Source: Pseudomonas tumuqii (lineage in GTDB: Bacteria > Pseudomonadota > Gammaproteobacteria > Pseudomonadales > Pseudomonadaceae). From it: a DNA stretch of 64,000 bases. Shown piece after piece: positions 12,834-21,980 of the stretch (the first letter of the stretch is position 1; the number at the start of each line of letters is the position of its first letter). The translations under genes were made by a program, and so were the position numbers. The stretch is from positions 620,001 to 684,000 of the forward strand of contig NZ_JAAOJA010000001.1 in assembly GCF_013184545.1 (NCBI RefSeq), given 5' to 3'. The notes beneath the pieces were generated by a model. That model saw nothing but the letters and a program-made list of their open reading frames with translations. It made no database searches and had not been told where the DNA came from.

Positions 12834-13060
12834 AGTTAGAAATTGCTAGAGGTGTTTTCCTGGTTGCGGCGTTGGGCGTGGCCTCATTGGCCGCCGCCGC
12901 CTGGCATGAGCCGGGCCCGGTCATGCTGGGTAATGCCAGTGGCCCGGAGCACTGTCCACTGCCACGCAACGCCGATGCAGCGCTGCAACAGGTTGCTCCG
13001 GATAAGGATTTGCTGCTGTTCATGTTCGGCCTGTCACAGAGCTTGGCCGGGCAGAAATGA
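12830..13060 (+). CDS. small exported hypothetical protein
   Basis: 76-residue protein of unknown function. Residues 1-24 form a clear signal peptide (MKLEIARG, then a hydrophobic core and AAAAW). The mature part is about 50 residues with two histidines and one cysteine (EHCPLPRNAD). The ATG overlaps the stop of the LPS-kinase-like gene in an ATGA, so translation is coupled. A role in the same envelope process is a fair inference but there is no family match that I know. A strong terminator follows. Confidence 0.7.
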   Translation: MKLEIARGVFLVAALGVASLAAAAWHEPGPVMLGNASGPEHCPLPRNADAALQQVAPDKDLLLFMFGLSQSLAGQK

Positions 13061-13099
13061 GCGAAGGGTCCATCTGACAAGCCTCGTTGCCGCCGTGCC

Positions 13100-13140
13100 A
13101 ATGCCGCGCACTTGAGTCAAGTGCGCGGCATTTTCTTTTT
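13100..13140. terminator. bidirectional terminator
   Basis: Near-perfect palindrome with 16-base arms (13100-13115 and 13117-13132) around a single central base, followed by ttttcttttt on the plus side. It separates the small exported protein gene from the convergent RND permease gene. Confidence 0.88.
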
Positions 13141-13257
13141 CTGCTGACTTACCCGGGCTCAGCCCCTCAATCGGCTCGTCGTCATTCCTGTGGCATCCCG
13201 CGAAAAGCCAAGGCATCTCCCCCTATCACGCACTCGAGTGCTTCTGGCGCTGCCTGG

Positions 13258-16200
13258 TCAAGACTCGGTTACGGCTGTCGGCGTCGGAACGGGCTCTGCG
13301 TCCGGCTTGGCCAGCAGGCTGTAGACGCAGGGCAGGACGAACAGGGTGAACAGGGTGCCGACCGCCATGCCGGTGGCGATCACCAGGCCGATGTCGAAAC
13401 GACTCACCGCGCCGGCGCCGCTGGCGAGGATCAGCGGAATCATGGCGAAGACCATGGCGGCGGTGGTCATCAGCACCGGCCGCAGGCGAATCGCCGCGGC
13501 TTCCTCGACCGCCGCGCGGCGCGACAAGCCGTGGCGACGGCGCAGCTGGTTGGCGAACTCGACGATCAGGATGCCGTGCTTGGTGATCAGGCCGATCAGG
13601 GTCACCAGGCCCACCTGGGTGTAGATGTTCATGCTGGAGAAGCCGAGGAACAGCGGGATCAGCGCGCCGCAGATCGACAGCGGCACCGTCACCAGGATCA
13701 CCAGCGGATCGCGGAAGCTTTCGAACTGTGCTGCCAGCACCAGGAAAATCAGGGCCAGGGCCAGGCCGAAGGTGGCGTACAGGGCGCTGCCCTCCTGAAT
13801 GAACTGGCGCGCCGCGCCGGCATAGTCGGCGGCGAAGCCGGCCGGAGCTTCCTCGGCCATGATCTGCTGCACGGTCTCGATCGCCTCGCCCATGCTGACG
13901 ATGGGCACGCCCTGGATGATGGCCGAGTTGAGTTGCTGGAACTGGTTGAGCTGGGTCGGCCGCGCACGGTCGCTGAGGGTGATCAGGGTCGACAGCGGCA
14001 GCATCTCGCCGCTTTCGCTCTTCACCTGATAGTGGCCGAGCCAGCCCGGGTTGTCGCGGTAGGCGCGCTCGACCTGGGCGATCACCTTGTAGCTGCGCCC
14101 GTCGATGGTGAAGCGGTTGATCTCGCCCTCGCCGAGCAGGGTCGCCAGGGTCAGGCCGATATCCTCCATGGATACGCCCATCTGCGCCGCCTTGGCGCGG
14201 TCGATGTCGACCATCACCTCGGGCTTGTCGAAGGCCAGGTCGATGTCGAGGAAGGCGAACTTGCCGGAGGCCAGGGCGCGTTGCTTGACCCGTTCGGCGA
14301 CCTGCAGCAGCGACGCATAATCGTTCGGCGTATTGATCACGAACTGGAACGGCAGGCCTTCGCCGGTGCCCGGCAGCGCGGGCAGATTGAAGCCGAAGAT
14401 CTGCAGGCCGGCGATCTGGCTCAGGCGCGCCTGGACCTGCGGCAGGATCTCCATCTGGGTGCGCTCGCGCTCGTTCCAGGGCGTCAGCAGAAAACCGCCG
14501 ATGCCCGATTGCACGCCATTGAAGCCGTTGATCTGGAACGAGGAGTAGTACTCGGGGAACTCCTTGAAGATCCCGACGAACTGGTCGGTATAGCGGTTCA
14601 GGTACTCGAGGTTGGTCGGCTGCGGTGCGTTGGCCATGAGGAAGACAATGCCCTGGTCTTCCTCGGGCGCCAGTTCGCTCTTGGTGAACATCAGCAGCAG
14701 CGGAATCAGGCACAGCACGATCAGGGCGAACACCAGCACCACCGGGCGGGTTTCCAGGGTGCCATGCAGGGCGCGCTGGTAGCGGTGCTTGAGCGTGTCG
14801 AACAGCAGGTCCAGGCGATGGGCCAGGCCGCTGGGGTTTTCCTCGTGACGCAGCAGCTTGGCGCACATCATCGGTGACAGGGTCAGGGCGACGATGCCGG
14901 AGATGATCACCGCGCCGGCCAGGGTCAGGGCGAATTCCTTGAACAGCGCCCCGGTCAGGCCCTCGAGAAAGCCGATCGGGGCGTAGACCGCGGCCAGGGT
15001 GATGGTCATCGACACCACCGGCACGGCGATCTCGCGGGCGCCTTCGAGGGCGGCATCGAAGGGCGTCTTGCCCTCCTCGATATGGCGGTGGATGTTCTCC
15101 ACCACCACGATGGCGTCGTCCACCACCAGGCCGATGGCCAGGACCATGGCCAGCAGGGTCAGCAGGTTGATCGAATAGCCCATCAGCTGCATGAAGAACA
15201 GCACGCCGATCATCGACAGCGGAATGGTGATCACCGGGATCAGCACCGAGCGCAGCGCGCCGAGGAACAGGAAGACCACGACGATGACGATTAGCACCGC
15301 CTCGATCAGGGTTTTCAGCACCTCGTCGATCGATACCTGGATGAACAGGGTGGCGTCGTAGGCGATGGACACCTTGAGATTCGGCGGCAGCTGCGCCTCG
15401 ATCTCGGGCATGATCTGCCGTACTTCCTTGATCACGTCCAGCGGGTTGGCGCTCGGTGTGCCCTTGATGGCGATGTAGACCGAAGGCGTGCCGTCGAAGG
15501 AGCTGATCGAATCATAGTTCTGCGCGCCCATCTCCACCCGCGCCACATCGCCGAGCAGCACGCGGCTGTCGCCGATGGTTTTCAGCGGGATGGCGGCGAA
15601 GGCCTGCGGCGACTTGAGGTCGGTGCCGGCATTGATGCTGGTCAGCACATATTCGCCCTTCACTTCGCCGGCGGCGGCGAGGAAGTTGTACTGGCGCACG
15701 GCGTCGTTGATGTCGCTGGCGCTCAGCTCGTAGGCCGCCATCTTCAGCGGGTCGAGCCACAGGCGCATGGCAAACACCTGGTTGCCGAGGATTTCCGCTT
15801 CGGCCATGCCCGGCAGGGTGGCCAGCTTGGGCTGGATCACCCGGGACAGGTAGTCGGTGATCTGCGGGTTGGACAGCTGGTCGCTGTAGAAGCTGATGTA
15901 CATCAGCGCCGAGGCATCGGCCGCTTCCTTGCTCAGCACCGGGTCTTCGGCGTCCTGCGGCAGCTGGTTCTTCACCTCGTTGGCCTTGGCCAGCAGCTCG
16001 GTGAACAGGCGATCACTGTCGGCACCGATGCGCGCGTAGATGGACACGGTCGAGACGTTCTGCCTGCTCACCGAGGTCATGTAGTCGATGCCTTCGGCGC
16101 TGGCCAGGCTCTGCTGCAGGGGCTGGGTGATGTAGCCCTGGATGGTCTCGGCATTGGCGCCCGGGTAGGCGGTGGTGACCGTGATCAGGGCATTCTCCAG

Positions 16201-16317
16201 CTGCGGGTACTGGCGGATGGTCAGCTTGTCGAAGGCCTGCAGGCCGAGCAGGACGATCAGCAGGCTGACCACGGTTGCCAGCACCGGGCGACGGATAAAG
16301 GGATCGGTAAAAGCCAT
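13258..16317 (-). CDS. RND multidrug efflux permease
   Basis: 1019-residue inner-membrane proton-driven efflux pump of the AcrB/MexB superfamily. The N-terminus DPFIRRPVLATVVSLL, two large periplasmic loops, twelve predicted membrane helices and the TM4 proton-relay aspartates in GLVVDDAIVVVEN are present. From memory the closest type is P. aeruginosa PA1436 (MexN of MexMN, reported to export phenicols); this was not searched. It is co-directional with the adaptor gene 50 bases upstream. No outer-membrane factor gene is nearby, so it likely borrows an OprM-type channel encoded elsewhere. Start ATG 16317 with AAGGAA upstream. Confidence 0.94.
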   Translation of the reverse strand: MAFTDPFIRRPVLATVVSLLIVLLGLQAFDKLTIRQYPQLENALITVTTAYPGANAETIQGYITQPLQQSLASAEGIDYMTSVSRQNVSTVSIYARIGADSDRLFTELLAKANEVKNQLPQDAEDPVLSKEAADASALMYISFYSDQLSNPQITDYLSRVIQPKLATLPGMAEAEILGNQVFAMRLWLDPLKMAAYELSASDINDAVRQYNFLAAAGEVKGEYVLTSINAGTDLKSPQAFAAIPLKTIGDSRVLLGDVARVEMGAQNYDSISSFDGTPSVYIAIKGTPSANPLDVIKEVRQIMPEIEAQLPPNLKVSIAYDATLFIQVSIDEVLKTLIEAVLIVIVVVFLFLGALRSVLIPVITIPLSMIGVLFFMQLMGYSINLLTLLAMVLAIGLVVDDAIVVVENIHRHIEEGKTPFDAALEGAREIAVPVVSMTITLAAVYAPIGFLEGLTGALFKEFALTLAGAVIISGIVALTLSPMMCAKLLRHEENPSGLAHRLDLLFDTLKHRYQRALHGTLETRPVVLVFALIVLCLIPLLLMFTKSELAPEEDQGIVFLMANAPQPTNLEYLNRYTDQFVGIFKEFPEYYSSFQINGFNGVQSGIGGFLLTPWNERERTQMEILPQVQARLSQIAGLQIFGFNLPALPGTGEGLPFQFVINTPNDYASLLQVAERVKQRALASGKFAFLDIDLAFDKPEVMVDIDRAKAAQMGVSMEDIGLTLATLLGEGEINRFTIDGRSYKVIAQVERAYRDNPGWLGHYQVKSESGEMLPLSTLITLSDRARPTQLNQFQQLNSAIIQGVPIVSMGEAIETVQQIMAEEAPAGFAADYAGAARQFIQEGSALYATFGLALALIFLVLAAQFESFRDPLVILVTVPLSICGALIPLFLGFSSMNIYTQVGLVTLIGLITKHGILIVEFANQLRRRHGLSRRAAVEEAAAIRLRPVLMTTAAMVFAMIPLILASGAGAVSRFDIGLVIATGMAVGTLFTLFVLPCVYSLLAKPDAEPVPTPTAVTES

Positions 16318-16367
16318 GGCAGTTCCTTTACACCAGCCGCGCTCTGCGCGCCGCTGGCCGGTTTGGG

Positions 16368-17504
16368 CTATTCGGCGGTTTCGACGGCATCGACTGCATC
16401 GGCGACGATTACCACACGGGCGCCGCTATCCAGCTTGAGCTGGCCGGCGCTGACCACCCGTTCGCCGGCCTGCAGGCCCTTGAGAATCACCACCTGGCCT
16501 TCGCGGCGTTCGCCGGTCTCGACGAAACGGCGCTCGACCTGCAGGACCGGTTGGTCGTCGGCCGCGTTTGCCGGACTGCCGTCGTCGGCATGCTGCGCTT
16601 CGATCACGTACACCGAGTTGCCGTACAGGGTGTAGGTGATCGCGGTTTCCGGCACCAGCACCTGCGGCGTCTCGCCGGCGAGCAGCACCTGCAGGTTGGC
16701 GAACATGCCGGGCAGCAGCTTCTCGTCCGGGTTGGCCAGCCTGGCGCGCACCAGCAGGTTGCGCGTGGTCGCCTCGACCTTGGGGTTGATCGCGTCGATC
16801 TGCCCTTCGAATACCTCATCGGGGTAGGCCGCCACCTGGACGCGCACGCGTTGGCCGATGGCCAATTGCGGCACGTTCTGCTCCGGCAGGAAGAAGTCGA
16901 CGAACAGGGTCGACAGGTCCTGCAGGGTGGCGATGGTGGTGCCGGAGGCCAGGTAGTCGCCGACGTCGACCTGGCGGATGCCGATGGTGCCGGCGAAGGG
17001 CGCGAGGATGCGCTTTTTCGCCAGGGTGGCTTGCAGTTGCGCGACGCTGGCGTTGGCTTTCTGCAGTTCGGCGGAGAGCCGGTCGAACTCGCTCCTGGAA
17101 ATGGCCTGGCGGGCGACCAGGTTGCGTCCGCGCTGGTACTCGACTTGCGCCAGCCCCAGCTCGGCCTGGGCGGTGCCCAGACTGGCCTGTTCCACCTCGC
17201 TGTCCATCTGGATCAGCGGCTGGTCGAGGCGGACCTTCTCGCCGGACTGGAACAGTACATCGCGCGCGGTGCCGGCGACTTCGACGGTCAGGTCGATACC
17301 CTGGAAGGCTTTCAGCGTGCCTATGGCCGGCAGCCGGCTCTGCCAGGGCCGTTCGACGGCGTCTGCGGCGTTGACGCTGATCGGCGGTGGAGGCGCGGCG
17401 AACTGCTGGATTTCCCGGTAGATGGCCAGGCCCTTATAGGCGGCGAGGGCGAGTACCACGAGGGCGACCACGCCCAGCATGATCAACATGCGGCGGAGCA
17501 ACAT
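16368..17504 (-). CDS. RND efflux periplasmic adaptor (membrane fusion protein)
   Basis: 378-residue adaptor that links the RND permease to an outer-membrane channel. A single N-terminal membrane anchor (about 5-28) is followed by a lipoyl-like half (VEVAGTARDVLFQSGEKV), an alpha hairpin (about 105-165), the second lipoyl half ILAPFAGTIGIRQVDVGDYL, and the beta-barrel and membrane-proximal domains. It has no lipobox cysteine, so it is held by a transmembrane helix, as in MexM-like adaptors (inference). Start ATG 17504 has AAGGAA about 10 bases upstream. First gene of a two-gene operon. Confidence 0.93.
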   Translation of the reverse strand: MLLRRMLIMLGVVALVVLALAAYKGLAIYREIQQFAAPPPPISVNAADAVERPWQSRLPAIGTLKAFQGIDLTVEVAGTARDVLFQSGEKVRLDQPLIQMDSEVEQASLGTAQAELGLAQVEYQRGRNLVARQAISRSEFDRLSAELQKANASVAQLQATLAKKRILAPFAGTIGIRQVDVGDYLASGTTIATLQDLSTLFVDFFLPEQNVPQLAIGQRVRVQVAAYPDEVFEGQIDAINPKVEATTRNLLVRARLANPDEKLLPGMFANLQVLLAGETPQVLVPETAITYTLYGNSVYVIEAQHADDGSPANAADDQPVLQVERRFVETGERREGQVVILKGLQAGERVVSAGQLKLDSGARVVIVADAVDAVETAE

Positions 17505-17692
17505 ATTCCGGTTCCTTGGCGAGGCGAATTGGGCCTGGGAATAGGCAAGAAGAGCACATTAGTACCCCTGGCGGGGCGAGTCAAAGTGCTGCGGTTGCGC
17601 GGGGCGAAGCCGCGCAACGACGTGTCTGGCAAATCGTCGGGAGTGGACGAGGGCGAGCGTGTGCTGCCGTGGTCTGCTGGCGTCCACGCCGG

Positions 17693-17731
17693 CGCTTCAG
17701 CGTTGCGCCGGGCTGGCGCAACGCTGAAGCG
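17693..17731. repeat. REP-like inverted repeat, 17-bp arms
   Basis: Perfect arms cgcttcagcgttgcgcc (17693-17709) and its complement (17715-17731) with a five-base loop. It lies between the chemoreceptor stop and the adaptor start. A related sequence (gctt-ggcgcgac-actgaagcg) occurs at 34473-34498, so this is probably a dispersed element. The rest of the 295-base gap shows no gene. Confidence 0.75.
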
Positions 17732-17799
17732 GGCGTTTGGAGACGGTCTCGCGACGGCGCTCGATATTTTCCCAACCTCTGAACCGCTGGCGGTCTGAA

Positions 17800-19431
17800 T
17801 CAGGCGTTCAGGTGCTGGGTGACCTGACGGAGTTGACCAGACACGCTGTGCAGGTTCTGGCTGGCGGTTTCGGTTCGCTGGACGTTCTGCTGGTTGCTGG
17901 TGGCGATCACGGTGATCTCGCTGAGATTGCGCGAGATGTCCTCGGCCACCGAGGTCTGCTCTTCGGCGGCGGTGGCGATCTGTCGGTTCATGTCGCGGAT
18001 CGCCTCCACTGCGGCGGTGATACGCTGCAGCATGGCGCCGGCCTCGGTGACCTGGATCACGCCTTCCTCGCTACGGCTCTGCCCGCTTTCGATGGCGCGC
18101 ACTGCATTCACCGCGCCGGTCTGCACCGTGTTGATGATCTGGTTGATCTCCGCGGTGGATTCGGCGGTGCGTTGGGCCAGGGTGCGCACCTCGTCGGCGA
18201 CCACGGCAAAGCCGCGGCCTTGTTCGCCGGCGCGGGCGGCCTCGATGGCGGCATTGAGGGCCAGCAGGTTGGTCTGCTCGGCGATGCCGCGGATCACTTC
18301 CAGCACCTTGCCGATACGTCCGCTGTCGGCTTCCAGGCGGCGGATCACGTCGGCGGTGCTGGCGATCTCGCTGCGCATACCGGTGATGGTCTGAATGGTC
18401 GCCTGCATCACCAGTTCGCCCTGTTGGGCCGACTGGTCGGCATCATCGGCAGCGTTTGCCGCTGCGGCTGCATGGCGGGCGACTTCCTGGGCAGTGGCGG
18501 ACATTTCGTGCATGGCGGTGGCGACCTGATCGGTGCGCGAGAACTGATCGTGGGTGCCTTGCGCCATCTGGGCGGCGATGGTGTTCAGTTCGCTGCTGGC
18601 GCTGTCCAGATTAACCGTGCTCTGCTGCAGGCGGCTGAAGGTGTCGGCGAGGAAATCACGCAGGGTGTTGGCGGCCTCGGCCAGACGGCCGAGTTCATCG
18701 CGACGGCTGGCGTCGAGGCGTTGGCCGACGTTGCCCTGACTGAGCTGGGCGATGTGTTCGATCAGTCCGCGGATCGGGGTGATCATGTTGCGGTTGACCA
18801 GCCACAGGCTGAACAGACCGATCAGCGCGCTGGAGAGCAGCATCACCGTCAGGCCCAGCCACACCGTCTGCTCGGCCGAGGCACTGATGGTCTGCGCCTG
18901 CGTCTGGCCATGTTGATTGAGTTGGCTGACCAGCGTGCTCATCTGTTCGCTGGCGGCGCGGTCTATGCCTTTGACGGCGGCGTCGCCCACTGCCGGCTCG
19001 GCTCCGCCAGCGACAAATGCGGCATAACCCTTGCCGTAGGCGCTGCCCATGCCCTGGTGTTCGTTGCGCAAGCGCTCGATCTGGCTTTGCAGTGTGCTGT
19101 CTTGCTGCATGCCGGCAATCTCGACCAGTTCGGCCAAAAGCGCCTGCACCTTGCCTTCCTGGGCCTGAAATTGGCTCCAGTATTTATCCAGATCGGCCGG
19201 GTTCTTGCCGCGCAACAGAACGTTTTTCCACTCCTGAACCTGCACCTTGAATTCGACGTTGGCACTGTCCACCAGCCGCGCGGCGTGCAGCGTGCCGTCG
19301 ACGAGGTTGCGGTAGGACTGGATGCTGTTGGAGAGGAAGGTGAAGCTGGCCAGGGCAATCAGCAGGATCAGGATCAAGCTGGCGCCGAGCAGACCGAGGA
19401 TTTGTGCACGCAAGGAGCGTTGTTGGGGCAT
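17800..19431 (-). CDS. methyl-accepting chemotaxis protein
   Basis: 543-residue inner-membrane chemoreceptor. TM1 (about 10-34), a periplasmic helical ligand domain (about 40-188, probably a four-helix bundle), TM2 (about 190-212), HAMP (about 213-265) and a long cytoplasmic coiled coil whose tip [20 protein letters not shown] (about 388-407) binds CheA/CheW. It lacks a C-terminal CheR-binding pentapeptide. The ligand is unknown. I chose ATG 19431 ([11 protein letters not shown]), preceded by GAGG. The frame stays open upstream but without codon bias. Confidence 0.94.
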   Translation of the reverse strand: MPQQRSLRAQILGLLGASLILILLIALASFTFLSNSIQSYRNLVDGTLHAARLVDSANVEFKVQVQEWKNVLLRGKNPADLDKYWSQFQAQEGKVQALLAELVEIAGMQQDSTLQSQIERLRNEHQGMGSAYGKGYAAFVAGGAEPAVGDAAVKGIDRAASEQMSTLVSQLNQHGQTQAQTISASAEQTVWLGLTVMLLSSALIGLFSLWLVNRNMITPIRGLIEHIAQLSQGNVGQRLDASRRDELGRLAEAANTLRDFLADTFSRLQQSTVNLDSASSELNTIAAQMAQGTHDQFSRTDQVATAMHEMSATAQEVARHAAAAANAADDADQSAQQGELVMQATIQTITGMRSEIASTADVIRRLEADSGRIGKVLEVIRGIAEQTNLLALNAAIEAARAGEQGRGFAVVADEVRTLAQRTAESTAEINQIINTVQTGAVNAVRAIESGQSRSEEGVIQVTEAGAMLQRITAAVEAIRDMNRQIATAAEEQTSVAEDISRNLSEITVIATSNQQNVQRTETASQNLHSVSGQLRQVTQHLNA

Positions 19432-19786
19432 GTTGTGTGACACCTCGAAATAGCGAGTGAGAATCGGTCTGTGCAGCAGGTGAGGAGTGGACGATCGTTG
19501 AACCGGTAGCGGAGTAGGGTTAGGCCGGACGCGTGGCCAGTCAGAAATCAGCTGAGAAGCGCCGCGCAGTCTACGAGCTGTATATGAACATTGCTCGTTC
19601 CACTCGCCGGTAGGGTCAGCTATCGGCGGATAATCCGCTTCGTCACGCTGCAGCACGGCATAGCCGAGCCCGGTTGTCTTCCAGCGGCCTGGTAGTTGTC
19701 AGTGGCGCAGGGATTGGCCGAGTAGTAGTCGGCCTGGCGTCAGTATTCTTTAATAGGTGCCGCCTGCAGCGGGTCGCTGTAGCCTG
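19432..19786. other. spacer upstream of the chemoreceptor
   Basis: About 355 bases without a supported gene. It should hold the chemoreceptor promoter. A GCCGATA sequence (minus strand, about 19621-19627) looks like half of a flagellar sigma-28 promoter but the -35 half is missing. A small perfect stem gcgga-tta-tccgc (about 19626-19638) is also present. Confidence 0.5.
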
Positions 19787-20905
19787 CTAGGCCAGGCGCA
19801 GGTGGTTGTCCCATAGCCCGGCGGGTAGTTGCAGCGGCTGGGCGGTGATGGTGTTGCGGCGGCAATCGTACAGCCGGCAGCGACCCACGCCCGTGCTGAC
19901 CACAAAGCCTTCGGCCACCGCGCCAACCCCGGCGCAATCCGCCAGCGGCGCATCCAGGCGCAGGGCGGCGCTGTCCAGATCCCAGATGAACACCCGGTTG
20001 CCGCGCGGCGCGGTCAGCGCCAGCAGGCGCAGTTCGTTATGGATGGCCACGCTGGCGCTGTACTGGTTCATCGCCTGGCGTTGCGCTTCGCCCAGGGCAA
20101 AGTGCTGGAACGCCTGGCCCGGTCGTTTGATCGCCAGCAACGGTACCGGATCGGCCGGGTCGCCCATGTATTGCTGGGCGCTGACGATAGTGCCGTCGCT
20201 GGCCACTGCCAGATGGCGCACGCTGTTCATCCGCTCGGGCAGCTGCTCCCTGCTCAGCAGGCTGCCGTCGCGTTTGAGCAGCACCAGGCTGGAATCCATG
20301 TTGTCGAGGTTCATCTCCACCCGGCTCTCGGCTTCGGTGCGGATGCCGCCGTTGGCCACCACCAGGGTCTCGCCATCGGGCAGCCAGAGCAATTGGTGCG
20401 GCCCCAGGCCGTGGCTCGACAGTTCGCCGGTGCGTTGCAGCTGCCTGCCTTGCAGGCGATAGACGCCGAGTACGCCGCGGCCGGGACCGCTGGTGTCGTT
20501 CTCGGTGGTGTATAGCCACTCGCCATCCTTGTGGAATACCGCGTGGCCGTAGAAGTGCCGTTGCGCCGGGGTGTGCAGGGTTTGCAGCAGACGGCCGTCA
20601 CGGCTATCGAGCAGGTAACTCTGGGTACTCGGCCGGCGGCCGACGAACAGCGCCAGCGGCAGGCTGGGGTGCGCCACCACGTCATGACAGCGCTCGCTGA
20701 CCCGGGTGGCGAACACCTGGCTGCCATCCAGGCGATAGCCCACCGCATAGTGCTTGCCGGCCGCATCGTTGCGCGCGGACAGCAGCAGGGGCCGCGCGCC
20801 GTTGGCGCTCAGGGTCCAGCCGGCGAAAGCGCCGGCAGCCACTGCGCCGGCGGCCAGGGTGGCGCCGGTCAGGCCGAGAAAAGCTCTGCGTGTGATCAAG
20901 GCCAT
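19787..20905 (-). CDS. DUF1513 family periplasmic protein (Tat-exported, beta-propeller-like)
   Basis: 372-residue protein of unknown biochemical role. It starts with a twin-arginine signal, ITRRAFLGL followed by an alanine-rich hydrophobic stretch, so it is probably folded, and perhaps cofactor-loaded, before export. Repeated blocks such as GEWLYTTENDT, GPHQLLWLPDGETLVVANGG and VRHLAVASDGTIV fit a beta-propeller (inference). It is the last gene of the imelysin/di-heme operon; its ATG lies 3 bases after the stop of the upstream imelysin gene. Counterpart of P. aeruginosa PA4373 by gene order. Confidence 0.85.
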   Translation of the reverse strand: MALITRRAFLGLTGATLAAGAVAAGAFAGWTLSANGARPLLLSARNDAAGKHYAVGYRLDGSQVFATRVSERCHDVVAHPSLPLALFVGRRPSTQSYLLDSRDGRLLQTLHTPAQRHFYGHAVFHKDGEWLYTTENDTSGPGRGVLGVYRLQGRQLQRTGELSSHGLGPHQLLWLPDGETLVVANGGIRTEAESRVEMNLDNMDSSLVLLKRDGSLLSREQLPERMNSVRHLAVASDGTIVSAQQYMGDPADPVPLLAIKRPGQAFQHFALGEAQRQAMNQYSASVAIHNELRLLALTAPRGNRVFIWDLDSAALRLDAPLADCAGVGAVAEGFVVSTGVGRCRLYDCRRNTITAQPLQLPAGLWDNHLRLA

Positions 20906-20908
20906 GTC

Positions 20909-21970
20909 CTAGTCGCCATCGTGGGCGTTGAAACCCATCTGGATGCCGAGGCTGTTCGCCAGTTCGGTTTCGTGCAGACGGTGCAAGACATTGAGGCTGT
21001 CATACAGCGCGTTCAGCTCGCCGCGCCCGGTGTCGTCGCCGAGCAGTTCGCCGAGCGGGCGTTGCAGGGCCGCGAGGCGCTGGCGGGTGTCGCTGTAGGC
21101 GGCGTCGATGCGTTGTTGCAGGGCGGCCTGATCGCTGCTCAGCAGGGCTTGCACGCCGTCCTGCTCGGCACCGCGCCAGATGCGTTCGGCGCTGGCCAGG
21201 CCGGCCGCCAGGTTGGCCAGGCTGGCCTTGCTGCGCCAGGCCTCGGCCTGATAGGGCTGCGGCTGGCCTTTGCTCTGGCGGCCGAGTGGGGTGCCGAGCT
21301 TTTTCTTCAGGCCATCGAGGGCACTGACCTGGGTACGCAGCAGTTCGGCCACGGCTTCGCCAGCTTCGGCGTAGCGCTCGTTGGGGAAGCCTTGCAGTTG
21401 CGCGGCCATGCCTTCCTTGGCTTGCCAGCGCTCGAGGACATCGGCGGCCAGGGTTTGCTGGTGCTGACCGATGGCGACCAGCAGCGGGCAATAACGGGCC
21501 TTCTGCTCGGCATTGTCGAGGTCGATGGCCGGGTCGTACACCAGGTATTCGTAAGCGGTCAGGCCCTGCACCACCACGCTGGATTTATCCAGATCGGCGG
21601 GGGTCAGCTCGGGTTTGTTCTTGAGCAAGGCGGTGACCTGACGCGCCACCAGGTTCTTCTTGTCCGGCCAGAACTGTACCTGCCAGGCGCGATTGCCTTC
21701 GGCCAGCGGGCCGATCTGCAGCGGCTGCAGGCTGGCCCAGGCGCTTTGCGCGGTGAGGAAGGCCTGGCGTGCGTCGCTCAGTGTCTGCTCGTCGGCGCAG
21801 AAGGCCTGGCCGCTGTTGGCCAACTGGCTATTGGCCTCGGCCCAGCTGCTATAGGCCGGCAGCAGCACGCCGTTGGCCAGGGCGCTGCTGACAGCCTGTT
21901 GCGGGTCGGCGGGGGAGCAGGCACTGAGTGCCAGGCTCAGCAGGGCGAGAGTCAAGGGTGAACGGATCAT
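20909..21970 (-). CDS. imelysin-family lipoprotein, variant metal motif
   Basis: 353-residue imelysin-like (M75/EfeO-type) periplasmic lipoprotein; the lipobox LALSAC puts the modified cysteine near residue 18. The imelysin signature GxHxxE appears here as GLTAYE, so the histidine is replaced by threonine while the glutamate stays. Compare GYHAIE in the upstream paralogue at 23551-24885. Loss of the histidine suggests altered or lost metal binding (inference). The gene lies between the di-heme gene (10-base gap) and DUF1513 (3-base gap), clearly in one operon. Confidence 0.85.
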   Translation of the reverse strand: MIRSPLTLALLSLALSACSPADPQQAVSSALANGVLLPAYSSWAEANSQLANSGQAFCADEQTLSDARQAFLTAQSAWASLQPLQIGPLAEGNRAWQVQFWPDKKNLVARQVTALLKNKPELTPADLDKSSVVVQGLTAYEYLVYDPAIDLDNAEQKARYCPLLVAIGQHQQTLAADVLERWQAKEGMAAQLQGFPNERYAEAGEAVAELLRTQVSALDGLKKKLGTPLGRQSKGQPQPYQAEAWRSKASLANLAAGLASAERIWRGAEQDGVQALLSSDQAALQQRIDAAYSDTRQRLAALQRPLGELLGDDTGRGELNALYDSLNVLHRLHETELANSLGIQMGFNAHDGD

Positions 21971-21980
21971 GGGTAGCTCC

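Noticed and set aside
13087..14877. 596-codon open frame opposite the RND permease
   Set aside because: Antisense artefact; the permease on the other strand is full length with all motifs.
19618..19640. Flagellar sigma-28 promoter for the chemoreceptor
   Set aside because: GCCGATA is present on the minus strand but there is no TAAA-like -35 at the right distance, and it is nearly 190 bases from the start codon.
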